Source of the DNA: Schauerella fraxinea
GTDB taxonomy: Bacteria; Pseudomonadota; Gammaproteobacteria; Burkholderiales; Burkholderiaceae_B
Assembly: GCA_030849945.1 (NCBI GenBank)
Contig: JAVDKK010000001.1
Span: 1,550,001-1,614,000, forward strand
Length of the DNA: 64,000 nucleotides
Direction of reading: 5' to 3'
Under the pieces are notes generated by a model, which saw only the letters and a list, made by a program, of their open reading frames with translations, had not been told where the DNA came from and ran no database searches. Shown here piece after piece: positions 16,280 to 25,381 of the stretch (position 1 is its first letter; the number at the start of each line of letters is the position of its first letter). Made by a program: the position numbers and the translations under genes.

Positions 16280-16823
16280 GGCCAATCAAGCGAGCGCGCT
16301 GGCGGCGCGCCGCATCGTCGAGCCCGAACGCGTGGCGCGTCCGGCGCATGCGGCGTTCATGTGGGGCACGGTCATCGTGGCATGGCTGGTGTCGCTGTTG
16401 CCCTGGCGGCTGTGGCCGGGCTCGCCCGATCTGCTGCTGGTGGTGATCGCGTTCTGGTGCATTCACGAGCCGTCGCGCATCGGCATGTTCACGGCGTTCG
16501 TGTTCGGTATTCTGATGGATGTGCATGACGCCGGTTTGTTGGGTGAGCATGCGTTGGCCTATACCTTGGTGGCGTACGGCGCGATCGTGCTGCATCGCCG
16601 GCTGCAGCGTTTCGATTTGCTCAGCCAGGCCATCCATATGCTGCCGGTGTTTATCGTGGCCGAACTCCTCACTGTGGTGATCCACGCCTGGCTGGCAGGT
16701 GCCTGGCCAGGATGGCAGTGGGGCTTGGGCGCGGCGCTCACCGCGGCGATTTTTCCTGTGGTCGGATGGGTGTTGCATCTGCCGACGCGTGGTGCGGACG
16801 ACGGCGAAGCCGCGTCTTCGTAA
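16266..16823 (+). CDS. mreD: Rod shape-determining protein MreD
   Basis: A 185-residue inner-membrane protein with about five hydrophobic segments. Typical MreD phrases are SLLPWRLWPGSPDLLLVVIAFW, GILMDVHDAGLLGEHALAYTLVAY and RRLQRFDLLSQAIHMLPVF. The GTG at 16266 is chosen because GAGG lies 10 bases upstream. A GTG at 16248 would lengthen the overlap with mreC, which is 14 bases with the chosen start. The C-terminus ends four bases before mrdA. MreD works with MreC in rod-shape maintenance. Confidence 0.9.
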   Translation: MKSNKANQASALAARRIVEPERVARPAHAAFMWGTVIVAWLVSLLPWRLWPGSPDLLLVVIAFWCIHEPSRIGMFTAFVFGILMDVHDAGLLGEHALAYTLVAYGAIVLHRRLQRFDLLSQAIHMLPVFIVAELLTVVIHAWLAGAWPGWQWGLGAALTAAIFPVVGWVLHLPTRGADDGEAASS

Positions 16824-16826
16824 TGC

Positions 16827-18995
16827 ATGTTTGAATTCAAAAAAACCGGCCAGCAGCAAAAGCAGCGCTTTCGCTTTCGCGCGTGGGTGGGCGGCGCGTT
16901 TGCGCTTGCTTTCTTCATGGCGCTGGGCGGTCGGTTCTGGTATCTGCAGGTCGATCGCTACGAAGGCTTCTCCGAGCGGGCCGATCGCAACCGGATTTCG
17001 GTGGTGCCGATTCCGCCGCGCCGCGGGCAGATTCTCGATCGCAATGGCGCCGTGTTGGCGCGCAATTACCGTACGTATACGCTCGAGGTGGTGCCGGCCA
17101 AGGCCGGTAATCTGGATGCGCTGTTCGAACGCTTGACGCCGCTCGTGTACGTGAGCCCCGCCGATCAGCGCCGCTTCAAGCGCCGCGTGGGGGAGTCGAG
17201 CCGCTACGCCAGTCAGATGCTGCGCAATAACCTGAACGACACCGAAGCAGCCTGGTTTTCGGCGCACGCCTTCGAGTTTCCGGGCGTCGAATTGCGCGCC
17301 CGTTGGGTGCGCGAATATCCGTTCGGTCAGGTGGCCGGTCACGTCGTGGGGTATATCGGCCGCATTGCTGAAAACGATGTCGAGAATCTCGAAGAAGCCG
17401 GCCAGCTCGGCAATTATCGCGGCACCGATGTCATCGGCAAGAAGGGTGTGGAGAAAACCTGGGAAGCGGTGTTGCATGGCCAAACCGGTTTGGACGAGGT
17501 CGAGGTCAATGCGGCAGGCCGGCCCGTGCGCGCGTTGCGCCGCGTCGACCCGGTGCCGGGTGCCGATATCAAGTTGTCGTTGGACATGGGGCTGCAACGC
17601 GTGGCTGAAAACGCGTTCGGCAATCGCCGCGGTGCGCTGGTGGCCATCGAGCCGGCCACCGGGCAGATTCTCGCGTTTGTGTCGCAACCGTCGTTCGATC
17701 CCAATCTGTTCATCGACGGCATCGATGTGGAGAGCTGGCGCGGTCTGAACGAATCGCCCGATCATCCGCTCATCAATCGGCCGTTGTACGGCACCTACCC
17801 GATCGGTTCGACCTACAAGCCTTTTGTGGCGCTGGCGGCGCTGGAGCTGGGCAAGCGCTCGGCCACGCAGCGTGTGTCGGATCCGGGCTACTTCGAGTTC
17901 GGTGGTCAGCGCTTCCGCAACGCGGGTAGCGCAGCGTACGGCTCGACCGATATGCACAAGGCATTGGTGGTGTCGTCGGATACCTATTTTTATTCGCTGG
18001 GGCCCGAGATCGGCGTCAATGCCCTGCATGATTTCTCCAAGCAATTTGGTTTCGGGCAACTCACGGGCATCGATCTGGAAGGCGAACGCGCGGGCGTGTT
18101 GCCGTCCACTGAGTGGAAGCGAAAAGCCTACAAAAAACGCGAACAGCAGCAGTGGTATGCCGGCGAAACGATTTCGGTTGCGGTGGGCCAGGGCTACAAC
18201 TCGTTCACGTTGCTGCAGTTGGCGCAGGCGACCTCCACACTGGCCAACAACGGCTTGTATCTGAAGCCGCATATCGTCGCGGCCAAGAAAGATACGCGCA
18301 ATGGCCGCGAAGACGACATCATCCCTGGCTCGTACCAGATCCCATTGAAGCAACAGAACATCGATGTGGTGAAATCCGCGCTGGCCGATGTGGTGCGCGT
18401 GGGCACGGCGCGTCGCGCGTTTGCGGGCGCCCCGTATCAGGCGGCCGGCAAAACCGGCACGGCGCAGGTGTATAGCCTGCGCGGCGCGAAATACAGTGCG
18501 TCGTCGATCGACGAACGCTTGCGCGATCATGCGTTGTTCATGGGCTTTGCCCCGGCCGACAAGCCAAAGATCGCCGTGGCCCTGATCGTGGAAAACGCCG
18601 GTTGGGGGGCGAGCGTGGCCGCACCCGTGGCGCGCCAGATTTTCGACTACTGGCTCACGCACAAGATTCCGGATGGTCCGGCCAATCCCGATCCCGAAGA
18701 GGGTGTGGAAGAAGAGGGCGATGTGGTCGACATCGGCGGCGATTCGCCCGGCGCACCATCGCAGCCTTTGGTGCCGCCCGCCCCGGCATTACCGCTGGTG
18801 CCCACGGGCGCGACCGACGAGTCGGCGGAATCGTATCTGCCATTCAGTGGGCATCCGCTTTTGCGGGGGCCATTCCCGCCCCCGCCGTTCGATACGCGAT
18901 CCTCGCCTACCGTGGCGTTGCCGCCGACCAATAGTTTGTCCTATCGGGCGATCGGCGTGCCGACCGCCACGATTCTGCCTCCCGACATCCCATGA
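16827..18995 (+). CDS. mrdA: Penicillin-binding protein 2 (elongation transpeptidase) with extended tail
   Basis: The class B transpeptidase of the elongasome, cross-linking peptidoglycan during side-wall growth. A cytoplasmic start and membrane anchor (about residues 18-40, VGGAFALAFFMALGGRFWYL) is followed by the pedestal domain (RRGQILDRNGAVLA). The transpeptidase domain carries active-site Ser328 in the STYK motif (328-331), SSD at 383-385 and KTG at 542-544. After about residue 611 there is an extra tail of roughly 110 residues, first acidic (PDPEEGVEEEGDVVDIGG) then very proline-rich (PFPPPPFD). The tail makes the protein 722 residues against about 630 for most PBP2. It overlaps rodA by 4 bases. 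Confidence 0.95.
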   Translation: MFEFKKTGQQQKQRFRFRAWVGGAFALAFFMALGGRFWYLQVDRYEGFSERADRNRISVVPIPPRRGQILDRNGAVLARNYRTYTLEVVPAKAGNLDALFERLTPLVYVSPADQRRFKRRVGESSRYASQMLRNNLNDTEAAWFSAHAFEFPGVELRARWVREYPFGQVAGHVVGYIGRIAENDVENLEEAGQLGNYRGTDVIGKKGVEKTWEAVLHGQTGLDEVEVNAAGRPVRALRRVDPVPGADIKLSLDMGLQRVAENAFGNRRGALVAIEPATGQILAFVSQPSFDPNLFIDGIDVESWRGLNESPDHPLINRPLYGTYPIGSTYKPFVALAALELGKRSATQRVSDPGYFEFGGQRFRNAGSAAYGSTDMHKALVVSSDTYFYSLGPEIGVNALHDFSKQFGFGQLTGIDLEGERAGVLPSTEWKRKAYKKREQQQWYAGETISVAVGQGYNSFTLLQLAQATSTLANNGLYLKPHIVAAKKDTRNGREDDIIPGSYQIPLKQQNIDVVKSALADVVRVGTARRAFAGAPYQAAGKTGTAQVYSLRGAKYSASSIDERLRDHALFMGFAPADKPKIAVALIVENAGWGASVAAPVARQIFDYWLTHKIPDGPANPDPEEGVEEEGDVVDIGGDSPGAPSQPLVPPAPALPLVPTGATDESAESYLPFSGHPLLRGPFPPPPFDTRSSPTVALPPTNSLSYRAIGVPTATILPPDIP

Positions 18996-20131
18996 AGCGT
19001 CTTGGCCTCATCCTGCTGCGCGTGCTGACGGCTTTCGATTGGCCGCTGCTGTTTATTTTGCTGATGTTCGCCACACTCGGCCTGACGGTGATGCACTCGG
19101 CGGTGGGCAGCACGGATTGGCGCTTTGCCGAGCAATCGCGCAATTTCATGATCGCCTTCGCGTGCATGTGGGTGGTCGCGCTGGCGCCGCCGCGCCTGTT
19201 GATGAAGGCCGCTGTGCCGTTGTATGTGATCGGCGTGGTGCTGTTGTTGGGCGTGGAGTTTTTCGGCGAAACCAGCAAGGGTGCTACGCGTTGGCTCAAT
19301 CTGGGCATCACGCGCATTCAGCCGTCAGAGATGTTGAAGATCTCGGTGCCGCTGATGCTTGCCTGGTATTTTCAGCGGCATGACGGTCAAGTACGCGTGC
19401 GCGACTTTTTCGCGGCTGGCGCCTTGCTCTGCATTCCTTTCGCCTTGATCGTCAAGCAGCCCGATCTCGGCACCGCCTTGTTGGTGTTTGGCGCGGGCTT
19501 TTGCGTGATCTATTTCGCGGGGCTGTCGTTTAAGCTGCTGGTGCCGTTGATTACCGTAGGCATCATTGGCGTGAGCACGCTGGTGTATTACGAAGATCAA
19601 CTGTGCCTGCCCGAGGTGGACTGGGTCGTGTTGCACGACTATCAAAAGCATCGCGTGTGCACGTTGCTTAACCCCAGTTCGGATCCCTTGGGTAAAGGGT
19701 TTCACACGATTCAGTCCATGATTGCGGTGGGCTCGGGCGGGTTGTACGGCAAGGGGTATATGCGCGGCACGCAAACCCATCTGGACTTTATCCCCGAGCG
19801 CACCACCGACTTCATCTTTGCCGTGTATGCCGAAGAATTCGGTTTTTACGGCGGCGTGTTGCTGCTGATTCTGTATGGCCTGCTCATCGCGCGCGGGCTC
19901 ACGATCGCCGCCCGATCGGCCACCCAATTCGGTCGCCTGCTGGCGGGTGCCTTGACGATGATGTTCTTTATCTACGTGTTCGTGAACGTCGGCATGGTTA
20001 CCGGCGTGCTGCCGGTGGTGGGGGTGCCGTTGCCCTTCATGAGTTACGGCGGGACGGCGTTGCTCACCATGGGCGTGGCGTGCGGGATATTGATGAGTAT
20101 CGGCCGCCACCGGGGCACCAAGGCGAGCTAG
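18992..20131 (+). CDS. rodA: Peptidoglycan glycosyltransferase RodA
   Basis: A 379-residue SEDS-family membrane enzyme that polymerises lipid II in partnership with PBP2. About ten membrane segments are seen. SEDS signatures are GATRWLNLGITRIQPSEMLKI, KQPDLGTALLVFGAG, TDFIFAVYAEEFGFYG and VTGVLPVVGVPLPFMSYGGTALL. The start ATG overlaps the stop of mrdA (ATGA), so the polymerase and transpeptidase are translationally coupled. It is the last gene of the mre operon. Nothing unusual in the protein. Confidence 0.96.
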   Translation: MKRLGLILLRVLTAFDWPLLFILLMFATLGLTVMHSAVGSTDWRFAEQSRNFMIAFACMWVVALAPPRLLMKAAVPLYVIGVVLLLGVEFFGETSKGATRWLNLGITRIQPSEMLKISVPLMLAWYFQRHDGQVRVRDFFAAGALLCIPFALIVKQPDLGTALLVFGAGFCVIYFAGLSFKLLVPLITVGIIGVSTLVYYEDQLCLPEVDWVVLHDYQKHRVCTLLNPSSDPLGKGFHTIQSMIAVGSGGLYGKGYMRGTQTHLDFIPERTTDFIFAVYAEEFGFYGGVLLLILYGLLIARGLTIAARSATQFGRLLAGALTMMFFIYVFVNVGMVTGVLPVVGVPLPFMSYGGTALLTMGVACGILMSIGRHRGTKAS

Positions 20132-20195
20132 CCCGTTGCTTGAGCGTTGAGGTTGACGTTGGACGTGACGCTTGGTGATCCAGCCTTGGTCGCTC

Positions 20196-20241
20196 GCCTC
20201 TCGCCGCTCAGCCTCTCGCCGCTTAGCCGCTTAGCCACTCA
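20196..20241. repeat. Short tandem duplication between rodA and mutY
   Basis: A 15-base unit GCCTCTCGCCGCTCA (20196-20210) is repeated once with one change (20211-20225). It is followed by two partial copies, GCCGCTTA and GCCACTCA. It reaches the mutY stop codon and is probably replication slippage. Confidence 0.5.
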
Positions 20242-21324
20242 GCCGGAATGCGACAGCGCAAAGTCGCGATCCATTCCGGCTTCGAACATCCCTTCCAGCA
20301 GTTTCTTTACCGGCGCGGGCAATCCGTACTTGCCGAGATCGCGTGCGTTCACCCACACTTGCGCAGCATCGCCCGACAGCGTAGCGGTGCGTGCGCTCAC
20401 CGGGATGAACCACGGACGCACATGCAGCCGATAGTGCGTGAACGTGTGCACGAATGCAGCCAAGGCATAGGCCTGGCGGCCGGTTAGTCCGAGCGCGCGT
20501 GCCGCTGCCACGGGCTCAGCTTCTGCCTCGCACTCGGGCAGGCTCCACAATCCACCCCAGATACCGGTTTGCGGGCGCTGGATCAGGAGCACCGCACCCT
20601 CGTGTTCCAGAATCAGCATGGCCGTACTGCGCTCGGGCACCGCGCGGCGCACCTTGGGCGTCGGTAACGACGCCTGGCGGCCTTCGCGTTTGGCCGTACA
20701 GGTGGCCGCCACGGGGCAGCGCTCACAGGTAGGCGAGCGGCGCGTGCACAGCGTGGCGCCCATATCCATCAGCCCCTGCGTGTAGCCCACCATGTCGAGC
20801 GTGTCGTCGTGGGCATGCACTTGCTCGCGCGCGAGCTGCCACAGTTTTTGTTCCACGTCGCGTTTGGCCGGGTCGCCTTCGATGCCGAAGTGGCGCGTAA
20901 ATACCCGTTTGACGTTGCCGTCCATGATGGGGGAGCGTTCGCCGTACGAGAACGCGGCGATGGCGGCGGCCGTCGACGGACCGATACCGGGCAAGGTGGC
21001 GATCGTTTCGGCGCTTTGCGGGAAGGCGCCGTCGAAGCGGGCGACGATCTCCTGCGCGCAGCGGTGCAGGTTGCGAGCGCGGGCGTAGTACCCCAGCCCC
21101 GCCCAGTACGGCATGACCTCGTCCTGGCTGGCCGCGGCCAAGGTGGCCACATCGGGAAACCGTTCGAGAAAGCGGGCGTAGTAGCCGATCACCGTGGCGA
21201 CCTGCGTTTGCTGCAGCATGATTTCCGACAGCCAGATGCGATACGGATCGCGTGTGCGCTGCCAGGGAAGATCGTGCCGGCCATGCTCAATTTGCCAGGC
21301 CACGATGCGAGAGGCGAAGTCCAT
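20239..21324 (-). CDS. mutY: Adenine DNA glycosylase MutY
   Basis: Removes adenine mispaired with 8-oxoguanine. The 361-residue protein has the catalytic Glu34 in WLSEIMLQQTQV, the helix-hairpin-helix LPGIGPSTAAAIAAF, the catalytic Asp in IMDGNVKRVF, and a [4Fe-4S] cluster motif with spacing C-x6-C-x2-C-x5-C (CTRRSPTCERCPVAATC). A C-terminal NUDIX-like domain with HTFTHYRLHVRPW recognises 8-oxoguanine. It is convergent with rodA. A Burkholderiales-typical, complete enzyme. Confidence 0.95.
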   Translation of the reverse strand: MDFASRIVAWQIEHGRHDLPWQRTRDPYRIWLSEIMLQQTQVATVIGYYARFLERFPDVATLAAASQDEVMPYWAGLGYYARARNLHRCAQEIVARFDGAFPQSAETIATLPGIGPSTAAAIAAFSYGERSPIMDGNVKRVFTRHFGIEGDPAKRDVEQKLWQLAREQVHAHDDTLDMVGYTQGLMDMGATLCTRRSPTCERCPVAATCTAKREGRQASLPTPKVRRAVPERSTAMLILEHEGAVLLIQRPQTGIWGGLWSLPECEAEAEPVAAARALGLTGRQAYALAAFVHTFTHYRLHVRPWFIPVSARTATLSGDAAQVWVNARDLGKYGLPAPVKKLLEGMFEAGMDRDFALSHSG

Positions 21325-21466
21325 ACGTAATTATCGCAGGATCGCTGCTGGCTTAGCCCTATTGCAGCATCGCTGCGTGGCGGTTAAAACCATAGGCAAA
21401 CGTAGTCATAAACGTAGTAACGCTTGGGTCTGACACGACACCTTGCTTCATAAGAGCGGTGGATGG

Positions 21467-21481
21467 TGCCGAGGCTCGGCA
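21467..21481 (+). promoter_or_regulatory. Small hairpin in leader of the oxidoreductase gene
   Basis: TGCCGA, loop GGC, TCGGCA forms a 6-bp perfect stem, ending 23 bases before the ATG and 10 bases before the GGAG ribosome site. Role unknown. Confidence 0.25.
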
Positions 21482-21504
21482 TCCCGCACCCACGGAGTAG
21501 ACAA

Positions 21505-24500
21505 ATGAATGCCCCCATTACGCCGGCGCAACGCACGGCGCTATCTGCTGTAACCCTAGACGACCGCTATACGCTTGACCAAGGCCGGGCCTGGATGAGC
21601 GGGATCCATGCGCTTGTGCGTCTGCCCATGATGCAACGCGTGCGCGATCTTGAAGCGGGTCACAATACCGCCGGATTCGTGTCCGGCTATCGCGGATCGC
21701 CTTTGGGCGGCGTCGATCAAAACATGTGGAAAGCGGCCAAGCACCTCAAGTCGCACCACGTCGAATTTCAGCCCGGTATCAACGAAGACCTGGCCGCGAC
21801 AGCCGTATGGGGATCGCAGCAGGTCAATCTCTTTCCCGGCGCCAAGTACGACGGCGTTTTTGGCATGTGGTACGGCAAGGGTCCGGGCGTGGACCGCTGC
21901 GGCGATGTGTTCAAGCATGCCAATGCCGCGGGCACCTCGCCGCTGGGCGGTGTGCTGGTCGTGGCGGGTGACGACCATCCCGCCAAATCGTCCACGTTGC
22001 CGCATCAAAGCGATCACATCCTCAAAGCCTGCATGATTCCGGTGCTGTTTCCGTCGAGCGTGCAGGAAGTGCTCGATTACGGATTGCACGGTTGGGCCAT
22101 GAGCCGCTACGCGGGCGTGTGGGTGGGGATGAAATGCATTACCGACATCGTCGAAGTGTCGGCGTCGGTCGATGTGGATCCGCATCGGGTAAAGATCAAT
22201 TTGCCTGACGATTTTCATCTGCCCGCCGAAGGGTTGAATATCCGCATTCCCGATACGCCGCTGCAGCAGGAAGCGCGGCTGCTCGACTACAAGCTCTACG
22301 CGGCGCTGGCCTACGCGCGTGCCAATGGGCTCAATCGCGAACTCTGGGACGTACCGGCCGATCAAGCCCGATTCGGCATCATGACCTCCGGTAAAGCCTA
22401 TCTGGATACCCGCCAGGCGCTCACCGATCTGGGACTCACGGACGAGATCTGCCGCGCCATCGGTGTGCGGCTTTTCAAAGTGGGGATGGTGTGGCCGCTT
22501 GAGGCGACCGCCACGCAGACGTTTGCCGAAGGTCTGGACGAGATCCTGGTGGTCGAGGAAAAACGGCAGGTGCTGGAGTACCAGCTCAAGGAAGAACTGT
22601 TCAGCTGGATTGGCACAGGCAAGAAAATCCCCCGCGTGGTGGGCAAATTCGGCGATAAGGATGGCGGCGAATGGTCGGTGCCGCAAGGCAATTGGCTGTT
22701 GCCGGCGCACTACGAGTTTTCACCGGCGATGGTCGCGCGCGCCGTGGCTGCGCGATTGCTGAAGTTTGAGTTGCCAGACGAGGTGCGCGCCGGCATCGAA
22801 GCCCGGCTGGCGTTCCTGGATGCCCGCGACAAGGCTCTGGCGCGCCCGCGCGTGGTAGCCGAGCGCAAGCCGTGGTTCTGTTCGGGCTGTCCGCACAACA
22901 CCTCCACGCGTTTGCCGGAAGGCTCGCGCGGCATGGCGGGCATCGGTTGCCATTACATGGTGACGTGGATGGGCCGCAACACGCAGGTGTTTACGCAGAT
23001 GGGCGGCGAAGGCGTACCCTGGCTCGGCCAGTCGGCCTTTACCGAAGAGCCGCATGTGTTCGCCAACCTGGGCGATGGCACTTACTATCACTCGGGCCTG
23101 CTGGCGATCCGCGCGGCGGTCGCCGCGAAGGTGCCGATCACCTACAAGATTCTGTTCAACGATGCGGTAGCGATGACAGGCGGGCAACCTGTCGACGGGC
23201 CGATCAGTGTGCCGATGATCACGCGGCAAGTGGCGGCCGAAGGCATCGAGAAAATCGTCATCGTGACCGACGAACCCGAAAAGTACGATGGGCTCAAAGG
23301 TGAGCTGGCACCGGGCGTGCCGGTGATCCATCGGGACAAGCTCGATGAGGTAATGCGCGATCTGCGCACGCATCCGGGCGTGTCGATCCTGATCTATGAC
23401 CAAACCTGTGCGACCGAGAAACGCCGACGCCGCAAACGCGGCTCGTATCCCGATCCCGCCAAGCGCGTGGTCATCAACGAGCGGGTGTGCGAAGGCTGTG
23501 GCGATTGCTCGGAGAAGTCCCATTGCTTGTCGGTCGAACCGCTCGAAACGCCGTTTGGCCGCAAGCGCACGATCAATCAGTCGAGTTGCAATAAAGACTA
23601 TTCCTGTTTGAACGGGTTCTGTCCCAGCTTCGTCACGGTGGAAGGCGGCAAGTTGCGCCGGCCGAAGGCGCTTGCGCAAGACAAGTCACCCGACGCGGGC
23701 CTGCCGATGCCGGCCGCTACTGGGCTCGCGCAGCCCTATGGCGTGTTCGTGGCGGGCGTGGGGGGGACCGGCGTGGTCACCATCGGGCAATTGCTCGGCA
23801 TGGCCGCGCATCTGGAAGGCAAAGGCTGTTCGGTGCTGGATATGGCGGGCCTGGCGCAAAAGGGCGGTGCGGTGTACTCGCACGTTGTGCTGGTGAACTC
23901 GCCAGACGAAATCGTCAATACCCGCGTGGCCATGGGCGAGGCCGATCTGGTGCTGATCGGCGATCTCGTCGTCGGCACGAGCCAGGAGGCGATTGCCCGC
24001 ATGCGACCGGGCCGCACGCATGCCCTGCTCAATAGCGACGTGGCGCCCACAGCCGAATTCATCACCAACCCCAACTGGCGATTGGCCGGCGGCGATCTGC
24101 AGGCGGATCTGGCAACCGCCTGTGGCCCAGGCCGTGTGGATACGATCGATGCCGCCGCGCTCGCGGTGAAATTGCTGGGCGACGCCATTTATGCCAATCC
24201 CTTGATGATGGGGTACGCGTTTCAGAAGGGGTGGTTGCCGCTGGGGCTGGATGCCTTGTTGCGGGCGATCGAACTGAACGGCACCCAGATCGAAAACAAT
24301 CTCTCGGCGTTTGCCTGGGGTCGTCGCGTGGCGGCGGACTCGGCGTTCGTTCATGATCTGGTCACGCCGCACACGGCGGTGACGCCGGTGGCCGCCGACG
24401 ACCTGGACGTGCGCGAAGTGAAGCGCCACGTGGCGCCGGTGTTGGACATCAAGCGCGTGGCCGCCGCCATCGAAGATGTGATGGCGCCGCGGGTGGCGTT

Positions 24501-25125
24501 CCTGACCGCTTATCAAAATGCGGCCTATGCGCGCGACTACAGCACCTATATCGACCAGATTGCAAAAGCCGAACGCGACAGCACCGGCACGACGCGCCTG
24601 GCCGAAGCGGCCGCGCGCTATCTGTTCAAACTCATGGCTTACAAGGATGAATATGAGGTCGCGCGACTCTATACAGACGGCGCGTTCTTGAAGCGTATCG
24701 AGGATATGTTCGAAGGCGAGTGGTCACTGCGCTTTCATCTGGCGCCACCGCTCTTTTCCAAGCGCGATAGCAAAGGGCATTTGATCAAGCGGGCGTATGG
24801 CCCGGGCATGTTGCGGGCCTTCAAGTGGCTTGCGCGTGCACGCTTCCTGCGCCACACCGCATTCGATCCGTTTGGTTATACCGCCGAGCGTCGGGCAGAG
24901 CGCGCGTTGATCTCGACGTATCGCGACACGATCGCCGGGCTCCTGCCCCAACTTACCCACGGCAACCTGGATGCCGCGGTGGCGCTGGCCACCTTGCCCG
25001 AAGAGATTCGCGGCTACGGTCACGTCAAGGAAGCGGCAATGGAAAAAGCGGAGACGCGGCGCGCCATGCTGCTACAGCAGTTCGCCGCGCGCTCGGCGCC
25101 TGTTGACGGGAAAAAGGCGGCTTAA
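21505..25125 (+). CDS. Indolepyruvate ferredoxin oxidoreductase, fused alpha/gamma type
   Basis: A 1206-residue cytoplasmic enzyme that would oxidatively decarboxylate aryl or branched 2-oxoacids to acyl-CoA. The N-terminal pyrimidine/transketolase-type domains (SGYRGSPLGGVDQ) are followed by the thiamine-diphosphate region GDGTYYHSGL...NDAVAMTGGQ near residue 523. A cysteine-rich iron-sulfur segment begins near 660 (CEGCGDCSEKSHC and CNKDYSCLNGFCPSF). The gamma-subunit domain starts near 752 (GVGGTGVVTIGQLLGMAAHLEGKG), and a C-terminal domain of unknown function follows. Archaeal enzymes have separate IorA and IorB chains; here they are one polypeptide, as in many proteobacteria. ATG 21505 has GGAG 7 bases upstream. 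It appears to be a single-gene unit with a terminator-like hairpin after it. The exact substrate is inferred only. Confidence 0.88.
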   Translation: MNAPITPAQRTALSAVTLDDRYTLDQGRAWMSGIHALVRLPMMQRVRDLEAGHNTAGFVSGYRGSPLGGVDQNMWKAAKHLKSHHVEFQPGINEDLAATAVWGSQQVNLFPGAKYDGVFGMWYGKGPGVDRCGDVFKHANAAGTSPLGGVLVVAGDDHPAKSSTLPHQSDHILKACMIPVLFPSSVQEVLDYGLHGWAMSRYAGVWVGMKCITDIVEVSASVDVDPHRVKINLPDDFHLPAEGLNIRIPDTPLQQEARLLDYKLYAALAYARANGLNRELWDVPADQARFGIMTSGKAYLDTRQALTDLGLTDEICRAIGVRLFKVGMVWPLEATATQTFAEGLDEILVVEEKRQVLEYQLKEELFSWIGTGKKIPRVVGKFGDKDGGEWSVPQGNWLLPAHYEFSPAMVARAVAARLLKFELPDEVRAGIEARLAFLDARDKALARPRVVAERKPWFCSGCPHNTSTRLPEGSRGMAGIGCHYMVTWMGRNTQVFTQMGGEGVPWLGQSAFTEEPHVFANLGDGTYYHSGLLAIRAAVAAKVPITYKILFNDAVAMTGGQPVDGPISVPMITRQVAAEGIEKIVIVTDEPEKYDGLKGELAPGVPVIHRDKLDEVMRDLRTHPGVSILIYDQTCATEKRRRRKRGSYPDPAKRVVINERVCEGCGDCSEKSHCLSVEPLETPFGRKRTINQSSCNKDYSCLNGFCPSFVTVEGGKLRRPKALAQDKSPDAGLPMPAATGLAQPYGVFVAGVGGTGVVTIGQLLGMAAHLEGKGCSVLDMAGLAQKGGAVYSHVVLVNSPDEIVNTRVAMGEADLVLIGDLVVGTSQEAIARMRPGRTHALLNSDVAPTAEFITNPNWRLAGGDLQADLATACGPGRVDTIDAAALAVKLLGDAIYANPLMMGYAFQKGWLPLGLDALLRAIELNGTQIENNLSAFAWGRRVAADSAFVHDLVTPHTAVTPVAADDLDVREVKRHVAPVLDIKRVAAAIEDVMAPRVAFLTAYQNAAYARDYSTYIDQIAKAERDSTGTTRLAEAAARYLFKLMAYKDEYEVARLYTDGAFLKRIEDMFEGEWSLRFHLAPPLFSKRDSKGHLIKRAYGPGMLRAFKWLARARFLRHTAFDPFGYTAERRAERALISTYRDTIAGLLPQLTHGNLDAAVALATLPEEIRGYGHVKEAAMEKAETRRAMLLQQFAARSAPVDGKKAA

Positions 25126-25142
25126 GACGGTTGGATTGATGG

Positions 25143-25183
25143 GTCAGCTCCGCCGACAGCATGTCGGTAGAGCTGACTTTCTC
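25143..25183 (+). terminator. Terminator-like hairpin after the oxidoreductase gene
   Basis: GTCAGCTC (25143-25150) pairs with GAGCTGAC (25170-25177), and inside it CCGACA (25153-25158) pairs with TGTCGG (25162-25167). This gives 14 paired positions with a two-by-two internal loop. TTTCTC follows directly. It lies 18 bases after the stop codon. Confidence 0.65.
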
Positions 25184-25381
25184 GACGGGTAGGGCCGAAA
25201 GGGTAGTGCCGGCGGATAGCGCTAGAGGATCGGATTGGGTGATGGCGCCGACCGACGGTTCAGACCGAAGGCGCAGACCTGCAGTGCGGACTGACGGTGC
25301 GGACCGAATGTTCACGCTCAGATTTGAAAAGGCATTGAAGCACCTGGGCGCTTCAATGGCCGATCGGTTCTTCGGTCGCGT

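Noticed and set aside
14147..16285. A 712-residue open frame on the minus strand opposite mreB and mreC
   Set aside because: It lies wholly opposite well-supported mreB and mreC, has arginine/histidine-rich low-information composition and no domain. Long antisense frames are expected at this GC content.
16071..18662. An 863-residue open frame on the minus strand opposite mreD and mrdA
   Set aside because: Same reasoning: the plus-strand genes have clear motifs and operon structure, and the antisense product does not resemble a protein family.
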